Source: Bedellia somnulentella
Taxonomy: Eukaryota; Arthropoda; Insecta; Lepidoptera; Bedelliidae
DNA length: 64,000 bases
Assembly: GCA_963576735.1 (NCBI GenBank)
Contig: OY755170.1
Span: 27,822,875 to 27,886,874, forward strand
Reading direction: 5' to 3'
Below, in pieces: positions 56,731 through 64,000 of this stretch. Every line of letters starts with the position of its first letter. Positions within the stretch are counted from its first letter, which is position 1. The notes under the pieces were generated by a model. It was not told the DNA's origin. It ran no database searches and saw nothing but the letters and a program-made list of their open reading frames with translations. Position numbers and translations under genes: made by a program.

Positions 56731-57399
56731 TATATAATAGTTTAGTAGTTTAGTAGCAATATACATATTAGTTTAGTAGTATTTAGAGTTACCTATCTTT
56801 TTTTTTTAAATACCACAAAAAACTTTGCCTGTCAAATTTAACAATGTGAGATTCATAGTAAGACATTCCACATGCCTGAGTTAATGGCTAATAGTAATTA
56901 TGTTTTGTGACAGTAAGCAATTAACGACAACTAGACAAATAATTAAAGTAAAATAAACAGCTGCTACCCTTTGACCATTGTTGTTTCATTCGAAATGAAA
57001 TGTGAGATAGATATAGGTCATTACGAATGTGACGTGCGGCTGTTTGCCAGGCCGCGTTTACTTGTTCGAGTAGAAGTTAAGCAATCCACCTTGTTCAATG
57101 GAACGTAAAACAAATCTGATATTAAAGCATACTTTAAGGACTTTAGAAGAAGCTTTCTGTTTTTTTCAATGTTAACCTGGGCGTGAAATAGAGTAATTAA
57201 TTAAATGCTTAATTAATATTGATAGTGAAGAGAATATAATTCAAGACATAGAATAACTCTACCTCGTTTTCCGCTTTGAGAAGCAAAGCATCGCCGGGGT
57301 CTGCGGACGCGGCTCAGCGCTCATTCGGGGATTCGTTTATCCAGCTCCGATATCCTGTTTTCTATTTCCTACTCTTCAATAATAACCCCACATCGTATA

Positions 57400-57680
57400 T
57401 AGGGCGATTTGGCCATAGTCCACCATGTTGGCCAATGGCGGGTTGGCAGACTAACGACTACTACCGTAATAGTAGCCTGGACCGACGGCTTAACGTGCCC
57501 TTCGAAGCACGGAATCATCTTGATTTTCGGATAATCGGGTTATTCAAGCCTGCAATATCCTTCCAAACTGGGTTAAATCTTATAAATTAAATTTGTAAGG
57601 TTACCTCCCCCGGGGATTGAACTCGAGACCTCCGTACCTGAAACCAAGCGCTTAACCGCGACACCACGGAGGCAGTCTAT
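57400..57680 (-). mobile_element. composite tRNA-derived SINE
   Basis: The - strand head at 57680-57605 has TCCGTGGTGTCGCGGTTAAG (box A) and GAGTTCAATCCCCGG (box B). The body includes the block ACGGCTTAACGTGCCCTTCG (on +) seen in many lepidopteran SINEs. The 104-codon + frame at 57276 crosses this repeat and is not a gene. Confidence 0.7.
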
Positions 57681-58369
57681 ATTATATTATATCAGATATT
57701 ATATTAGAGGAGTACGAAGCACCAATATGTTTGCTATACTACTTGACTTAGTCCGAAGTGCCAATGAGTGTGTATATGTGTGTGTGTGTGCGTGTGTGTA
57801 AACATTTACAATGAAGCAAATAATAACTTATGCATATTATAATATCTGTTCGTCATTAAATGTTAACCGTATTAGCAATAAAATAAGCATAATGGTTGAT
57901 ATTCAGATGTACTTATTTCGAATTCTACGCATACTCGACTTACTCATTACTTAGGCGGTGCGCGCTGGTTTGTTGAGTTGTTGGGATGTATCGACGTATC
58001 GCAAACTATAGCTCACGTACATGAACTATACTCAAGGGTGAATTCCCATAAAGGGATAACCATGACCGCGCGATCAACGATCTTCATTTCGGAAATTGTG
58101 AGAGGAAAACATCATTGAATTAGTCCATCACGCTGTAGCTACTCACACCATGACGTATTATTTTGCACTTTGGTATAAGGAATTTAAAAGTAATTTAAAG
58201 TAGTGTATCGCTTAATCGAAATTGAAACAAGGGGTTGCTTATTAAATATGTATTAGATTTGAACTAGCTTTCTGTCCTTGCAAATTTCCTTTTTTTACAA
58301 TGAACCTATGACTATAAACTGTAAGCTTCATATATCGGCTATTTAGGGCATATATCATGCTGTGCAGTG

Positions 58370-58605
58370 CCGGTTTAGAATAGCACTATTCCATTTCTTC
58401 CGGTGGGTGTACGTAAGAGGCGACTAACGGTATTGGGGCTTTTGAGGGATTTTTGGGCCATGCGGTTGGAGACCCATCACCAAAAACCTTTATTTCACCA
58501 TCTTTTCCCCACGCAACTTCTAAAAGTGACTGAGGAAAGAAAAGCTTTCTAATTCCCTAGCTCTGGCTACCCTTTTATGGGATTTAAAGCCGTGAGTATA
58601 TGTAT
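58370..58605 (+). mobile_element. SINE copy (family S-tatg), full length with tail
   Basis: It runs from GTGCCGGTTTAGAATAGCAC to AAGCCGTGAGTATATGTATC, with all core blocks. This copy shows the 3' tail in sense orientation. Confidence 0.9.
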
Positions 58606-59054
58606 CATCATATCATGTTGTAGTGTAGAACACCAGGACGCCGGCCGCCTAGCGCGGTTGTCTACACCAGTGGGGTACACGTGCGGTGCGGCGTCACGTC
58701 GGCAGCACCGCACCGTGGTACAAGCACTGGCTGCTTTCACACTTGTGTTGGTTTTGCTCTAACTGCGTGCGATTGTTATGTTCTCGATTTGACGTCATGA
58801 ACCATATTGTTATGTGTAAATAACTATAATTTGACAGATATGACACGTTCGGGGTTTCACGATACTGTCATCTAGTGTTTCGAGTACCCAATTTTTATGT
58901 ATACAGTTTATTGACGTGTTAGGCCTTGCAGGCCCATAGTCGCAACGTGCAAATATACTTACTAAATTTGGTACTACTCTAAATTGGGGTGACTGTTTGA
59001 TGTCTTCTTACCCATAATAACCTCGATAAAAAGCACACATGTTGTTAGAAGCTA

Positions 59055-59095
59055 GTGGTCTTCCCGCTGAGCTACTGAGGTTGCAAGTGCGTAAT
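59055..59095 (-). mobile_element. tRNA-like SINE remnant
   Basis: CCTCAGTAGCTCAGCGGGAA (box A) on the - strand; box B not found. Confidence 0.35.
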
Positions 59096-59988
59096 ACTGT
59101 ACAGTTTTGTAATTGACTGATTGAGGTCACTGCTGGTTCGGCCGCTGCAGCACAGCTGGTGTCAATTAAGTACCAATTGGGAGCCGCGAGCCGTCTCGAG
59201 CGTCGCCGGCGCGGTCTGCCCGCGTGCTCCCAACACTAGCTTCATTTCATTTGTTTAATCATTTCTGCCTCTCAGTAAGATCGTTTCGATACATGTTTGT
59301 GTTACATTAGCACAGATGAAGCACTATATCATAAAGCACATATGCATATGCAGATATCGACATGTATGTGTGCAATAACGCATTACCACACAAATTTAAT
59401 TTTGTATTAACTCAATAATGTGGGATACATATGATATGAAATATTGCTATAACCAGACCTGGCAGTTCAATAGTCGCTGTATTTTTAGCTCACACATGCA
59501 TTTGCGTATACAATATTTGAATCATTCCATTTCGGTTTGCGTGCGGTAGATAGTTCTACTATACCATTAGTAAGTTATTGTTTAAGTATAAACAACAATG
59601 CGACACAGCCTTTAGTATATATATTACAGCAATGCGACATATTATTATGTGGAGATTATTGTATTGAAATAGTAATAACTAGTTAAATAATGGAACATAG
59701 CGAATGACTTCGTTTATAAACTTTCGCCACTTTGCTTTTAATGAGTGAAATATTGATTTCGTATCAATATCTTAGTAATCAAACTTTGTAATATATGTAT
59801 GCGAATGTAATGTTTATTGACTTAAGTTCTGACGTAAACTTGGAATAATTAGTATAACAATAGTGTCGTACTGTCACATTTTTCACCTATTTGTTTGCTT
59901 TGTTTTATTAGCCTTGTATTGAGTATGAGGCTTTGTGATGTAGCGGTAGTATAGTATGGTAGCTAATATCGGTCGCGGTGTGTTGCAG

Positions 59989-60087
59989 AGGGCGCGACGG
60001 TGACGCGCGTGCCGCTGCTGGGCGTCAACGGCTCCGGGCAGCTGCAGCCGCGCGTGCGCGTCAGCGACCCCATCCTCTCCGACGACA
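59989..60087 (+). CDS. PLXDC2: plexin-domain-containing protein, exon 3
   Basis: The 99-bp GC-rich exon encodes GATVTRVPLLGVNGSGQLQP and RVRVSDPILSDD, with split codons at both ends. The acceptor is TGTTGCAG; the donor is GACA|GTCAGT. It contains sequon NGS. Phase 1 at both sides allows clean joining to exons 2 and 4. The residues precede the conserved domain and are not themselves diagnostic. Confidence 0.75.
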
Positions 60088-60098
60088 GTCAGTATCGC

Positions 60099-60139
60099 CA
60101 CACACCACACACCACACCACACACCACACCACACACCTC
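60099..60139. repeat. CACAC/ACCAC minisatellite behind the exon 3 donor
   Basis: A (CACACCA)n-like run begins 11 bases after the donor GT at 60088. Confidence 0.85.
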
Positions 60140-61518
60140 ACCTCTCATCTATGACGTAGCGCACATAGTGGACGCTAACATCATGTCATGTTTTTAATTT
60201 TATGAAGATTAAAGGGACTGCTGAATAAATTAAACGTGTAAACGCAGTTACTCATAGATACTTTTAGTATTTGAATTATATGAAGGGGCACACTCATTTA
60301 TAAATACGCTGAAACTGCCGGAGTATCTAAGATTAACAAAAATATTGCTAATCTTGGACACTCCGGCATATGACGTTAGTTGGTATCTCACGAAGTAGAT
60401 CGATGACTTCGTTAAGGTTGTGGAAAGTTGGAGGAATTAATAAGGGGAGAAATATTTCGGAAAGCGGAAGTATTGGCTATCGTGATAACACCGTGAGAGA
60501 ATCACACTGATCCTTGCTGGTTAAAGTAAATAAAATTACAATTTCGAGAAGCATAAATGAGTAACAATCATGTAGGTATTTTTCTCAGTCGGTGCACTGT
60601 ATCAACCAATACGAATTTCAAGAAGTTTAGTCACCGTTTCCTCGAATTTTGTCAGATGAGAAGTTAATCATAACGTAATGATGTCACTACGATGCCACCC
60701 CGATCGTCTGAACGTTTGGTTAAAATGCCAATAAATCTTCGTCAGGAAGTGAACCGCATACAGCGAGACTAGTTCGCGGGACCAACACCACATGTGCTAA
60801 CACTGAATATAATAATAAGCAGGCAGAAAGGTCAGCGAACTGTTGATTGCTGTCCGCGTCCTATGAGTTTCCAAATTTGTTTAACACAACGAGTGCACGT
60901 TCCGCTTATAACGATCGATGATGACCTCGCAGGATACGATCATTTTGTGCTCTGGTACAACTATATAAATCAGCTGATCTACTTTTAGCATCACTTGTCA
61001 CTGCGAAATGTTGGAGAAATTAGTAAAATGCAAAGTAGGCTTACTATAAAAAAATATGTCGTTTGACGTAGATATTTACATGTTGTGTGCAGCACATTAG
61101 AATGTGGCAGTTCTTGCGCGTTCGGCATACTTACGTAGTGCGTGTCATTATTATGCTGATGATGCAAACCCATACATGACTCAGCAATGTTTCAATTCTG
61201 AAACAGATAAATAAAGCTTCGTTAAACTTTATTTCGTACGCATCGTGTACGGATCATAATAATTGATATAGATCACGTGATACTTTGTCACCCGACTATC
61301 ATCAAGTCGTCGGTCGACCTTGTGTGGGAGGCCTAACCACACATAGTCGTCCACTACGTGGCCGCCACTCCACAAACTGTGAGCCCGCCGTTCGCTCTGC
61401 GTGCAATAACACTTAGTTCCCAAATAATAGCAATTTACATGACCCACAGGCGTAACTGTGGTGTGTAATTTATGTGCAACTTTATTTTAAGAGAATAATT
61501 AAATAACGATTGTTTCAG
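60140..61518 (+). other. PLXDC intron 3
   Basis: An AT-rich intron. A near-palindromic pair at 60318-60368 (TGCCGGAGTATCTAAGATTA against TAATCTTGGACACTCCGGCA) forms a clear hairpin. No genes. Confidence 0.6.
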
Positions 61519-61589
61519 ATCTGACGGAGATATTTAAGGAGACGCCGGAAATGATCAAAGCCCAGTACAACATCAGCGATATAACAGTT
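61519..61589 (+). CDS. PLXDC2: plexin-domain-containing protein, exon 4
   Basis: The 71-bp exon has acceptor TGTTTCAG and donor GTT|GTAAGT. It encodes LTEIFKETPEMIKAQYNISDITV; its first codon (Asn) is split with exon 3, creating an NLT sequon, and NIS is a second. It ends in phase 0. Confidence 0.8.
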
Positions 61590-62873
61590 GTAAGTTTAAG
61601 TCATTCGCTTCCCCTGGGGCAAATAAGTCTCCCTTTAAAGCAATCTCATTCACATTGTATCGAAGCTGTATTCTTTTTATGCATCTTTCGTCTTTACAAT
61701 AATACCTTAAAAGTAATACGCCATATTATCAGCCGCGCGACGAGGCACCAACAGAATTGGCATCAATCTCGTTAGTTATCTTCTTGAACACGTATTTGAG
61801 TATTTTACTACTATGCCCATATCGGTCGTCACGGTGACGCGAGCACGCCGCCGCCGCCGCCGCCGCCACTGGACGGACTCTATTGTCAATTGGTCACCCA
61901 TCGCTTTCCAAATTAACATGGTGGAACACTTCATTTTAGATTAATGGTTATTGCGTCTCATATAAGTTGATAAGAAACATAATGATTCAGGACCGGGATT
62001 AGTCTCCAGTTATACGATAACTGTGCTTAGAATAACACTGACCTATTTCTTGCTGCGGGTGTCGTGACCTCGTGATTTAGGATAAAAGGGCTTTTTGATG
62101 GACAATAGCGGTTCAAAACCCATCACCAAAAACCCTCTATTTTATAATCCTTTCCCCATTCAACTTACAAAAGATGATAAGCAATTTGCAATTGTGGAGC
62201 ACTGGCTTCTCCTTTTTGGTATTGTAGTGTAATGTGAGCGCACCCAGTGAGTTATAATATAACCCCGAGTATATTTATTTATGGGATTGGTCTCTTTACT
62301 TTTTCATTGTTATCTTACGATGAGACGCCATATATACGTATAGTTAAATGTATACAAATACGGTTTGTGTATGTGAGCACGCCCAACATTATACTTATCA
62401 GTTGGTTTTTTAAATCTTTTAATTGTACATAAAGTTGTACTAAATTTTAGTCATTTGACAATATATTTGTACAATTCGGCGATAGGCCTACTCTGATCAA
62501 GCAAATCATGGGTACTTTAAACACTAGGTGACAATAACGACAAGTGATGTTCATATGTATTAGTACGCCTGTTACTTCTTCGTAGATGTATTTGAGCATT
62601 TGATGAGTTAGATTTAATACCTAATTAAAAATCCCATACTAGGAATAAATATATTAAATTTAAATGAATCGTTGCGACATAACTTTTATTTCTTTTATTG
62701 CAGTTTATTGAGTTTACATAAAATCCTATATCGGCTCTTTGTAACTCAGTCGCGAAACACCTTGTTGACAAATCGTTTAAAACACTAAGCCACGCAAGGG
62801 TAGCCAAAAATAACTATAATTGGTTGGGGGATGTGACGTATAGCGTGGGTGAAAGCGTGCGTGTGTGTTGCAG
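61590..62873 (+). other. PLXDC intron 4
   Basis: It contains a (CGC)n run (61847-61867) and a decayed S-tatg SINE (62025-62225). Nothing else was recognised. Confidence 0.6.
62025..62225 (+). mobile_element. SINE copy (family S-tatg), decayed
   Basis: CTTAGAATAACACTGACC, GCGGGTGTCGTGACC, CAAAACCCATCACCAAAAAC, CCCCATTCAACTTACAAAAG and GCACTGGCTTCTCC keep the family order. Confidence 0.6.
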
Positions 62874-63002
62874 GACAAGCACAGTTTCTACAACAGCCAG
62901 TTCGTGAGCGACGAGGCGGCGTTCGCGGCGCACTGGCGCGACATCACCGCGCCCGCGCCCGCCATGCACCCCGTGCTCAGCGACTCGCACCGCCGCGCCT
63001 CC
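62874..63002 (+). CDS. PLXDC2: plexin-domain-containing protein, exon 5 (start of conserved domain)
   Basis: The 129-bp exon encodes 43 residues: DKHSFYNSQFVSDEAAFAAH, WRDI, then MHPVLSDSHRRAS. The W-x-D-I ... LS(N/D)SHRxA segment is the conserved start of the extracellular domain of PLXDC1/2 (TEM7 family), just before the FDFPFYGH core expected in the next exon beyond the window. The acceptor is GTGTTGCAG; the donor is TCC|GTAACT. Family members are type I membrane proteins that bind extracellular ligands such as nidogen and PEDF in vertebrates. Strong GC bias against its flanks. Confidence 0.85.
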
Positions 63003-63006
63003 GTAA

Positions 63007-63050
63007 CTATACCCCTATACCACTATACCACTATACCACTATACCACCCT
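63007..63050. repeat. CTATACCA minisatellite behind the exon 5 donor
   Basis: A (CACTATAC)n-like run starts four bases after the donor. Confidence 0.85.
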
Positions 63051-63084
63051 ACTCTTCTCTCACCAAACCTTGCTCACCAAATAT

Positions 63085-63835
63085 ACTAACTTACACTCAC
63101 GCCCATTTTTCCCATTGGGGTAGGCAGTACTTTGTACGATCTAGGCAAATCTCTTTTGCTTCTGTTACATTCATCATTCTTCTCATACATGCTCTTTTAT
63201 TCTTCATACTTCGGACGCCGGCCTTTTTGAGCACACACTCTATTTGGTCCAGGTGTGTCCTCCGTGGTCGTCCTCTACTCACTTTACCTTCCACGTTGGC
63301 TCTATAGATCTCTTTCACCAATTTACTGTCATCTATCCTCTCTATGTGCCCAAACCACCTTAACATGCCTTTCTCTATCTTGCACACCACGTCATCTTTC
63401 ACACCTAAACGTTCACGAGTTACACTGTTTTTCACGCTGTCGCACAACCTTACATTACATATACTTCTGAGCGATCTCATTTCCACTGCATTCACTCTAC
63501 TTTCATACCTCTTTTGCCATGCCCAACATTCACTACCATACATCAGCGTAGGAACCAGTACAGCATTGTGAACTGCCATTCGGGCCTTTTCAGACAAGGA
63601 CTGGCTCGACATTAGACTGTTTATGGCTCCATTTATCGCATTTCCCTTTTTCACTCTCCTTTCCAATATCTTCCTCGCATTTTCTGTCCCTTGTAAACAA
63701 ACTTCCCAGATATACAAACTCTTTCACTTGTTCCACTTTCTTGCCACCTATTGTAATCTCACATTCTGTCATACTTTCCTCTCTCTCACCAAATATAGAC
63801 GGAGAGAATAGGGAGTCTACCAAAACATGACAGTG
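63085..63835 (-). mobile_element. L-tatg LINE: reverse-transcriptase C-terminal region with frameshift
   Basis: Two overlapping - strand frames (63590-63823 and 63097-63717) read KKVEQVKEFVYLGSLFTRD, then AVLVPTLMYGSECWAW, VNAVEMRSLRSICNVRL, GMLRWFGHIERIDDSKL and GRPRRTHLDQI. These are C-terminal landmarks of a LINE reverse transcriptase family abundant in Lepidoptera. A frameshift lies near 63660-63715. The 3' end reads GCCTACCCCAATGGGAAAAA ... GCGTGAGT, matching the shorter copies elsewhere. The clade was not resolved. Confidence 0.85.
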
Positions 63836-64000
63836 AATGTAGTGTGAGCTGAACTGGTTGAATTGGCGACGGATGAAAATAGCATGAAGCGGATGGAAGA
63901 ACTATTTGAGTGACCGTTAGAAAAAAATGTTAGGCGATGGCTGACTTGTTTGTAAGTGAGATTAGTATGGCACAAATTATAAAAGCAATGAAAAGTATGA
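63836..64000. other. window end, PLXDC intron 5
   Basis: No recognised feature; the next PLXDC exon lies beyond the window. Confidence 0.5.

Larger units (their letters stand above)
32752..59988 (+). other. PLXDC intron 2 (~27 kb)
   Basis: GT...AG boundaries are at 32752 and 59987-59988, both in phase 1. The intron accounts for most repeats in the window: SINEs, LINE fragments, MITEs, a 2.8-kb LINE ORF and GC-rich islands at about 34.67, 35.52-35.66, 40.54-40.64, 41.34-41.62, 42.08-42.18, 45.38-45.50 and 46.36-46.47 kb. No exon matching the plexin-domain family was seen inside. Stretches with nothing recognised are 32.8-33.87, 34.0-34.66, 35.67-36.18, 36.36-37.32, 39.36-40.53, 42.2-42.95, 43.3-44.0, 46.5-47.94, 53-free flanks 55.42-56.47 and 58.77-59.98 kb. 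Confidence 0.65.

Noticed and set aside
57276..57590. 104-codon + strand frame
   Set aside because: It crosses the body of a tRNA-derived SINE and shows no protein family.

Overview
The window reads as nuclear DNA of a lepidopteran (moth or butterfly). Host genes have small GC-rich exons separated by long AT-rich introns. The introns are packed with TATG-tailed SINEs, tRNA-derived SINEs, Helitron-like debris and non-LTR fragments of types familiar from Lepidoptera. No species can be named from the sequence. There are no bacterial-type operons, CRISPR arrays or complete tRNA/rRNA genes.

Host genes. (1) Two exons on the + strand, 12433-12555 and 13149-13284, belong to a type I/II inositol polyphosphate 4-phosphatase (INPP4); the second carries the C-x5-R active-site loop. 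(2) Four exons on the - strand, 24932 down to 22304, encode the N-terminal 258 residues of a glycosyltransferase-25 family procollagen galactosyltransferase, with signal peptide and DxD motif. (3) Five exons on the + strand between 30248 and 63002 encode the N-terminal part of a plexin-domain-containing (PLXDC) membrane protein; all splice phases agree, and intron 2 is about 27 kb. Genes 1 and 2 converge, and both lose their 3' ends in the interval that holds the satellite array and the assembly gap. Genes 2 and 3 are divergent, about 5.3 kb apart.

Layout. 1-11258: a BEL/Pao LTR element on the - strand carrying an envelope-like (F-protein-type) reading frame. It is broken by nonsense codons, a frameshift, a ~280-bp dispersed repeat and a complete copia element (1638-6014) with identical LTRs. 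11259-14377: INPP4 exons and small repeats. 14378-21085: about 37 tandem copies of a 183-bp satellite, running into a 200-N gap (21086-21285). 21286-30247: galactosyltransferase gene and intergenic repeats, including a 1.48-kb fold-back element. 30248-64000: PLXDC gene. Its introns hold several nested DNA-transposon derivatives (44.0-45.2, 49.7-52.3, 38.4-39.0 kb), a nearly full-length RT-bearing LINE (52261-55415), a minisatellite-encoded ORF (47947-48513), ten copies (across the window) of one SINE family, and fragments of the LINE family that shares its 3' end.

The most unusual structures are: the indel-free 183-bp satellite whose monomers each contain a long hairpin; two convergent genes truncated at that satellite/gap; a four-deep transposon nest at 49.7-52.3 kb with a natural empty site at 45.1 kb; two MITE families sharing TGTCGYA termini and TATA target duplications; and a SINE/LINE pair with a common 3' tail.
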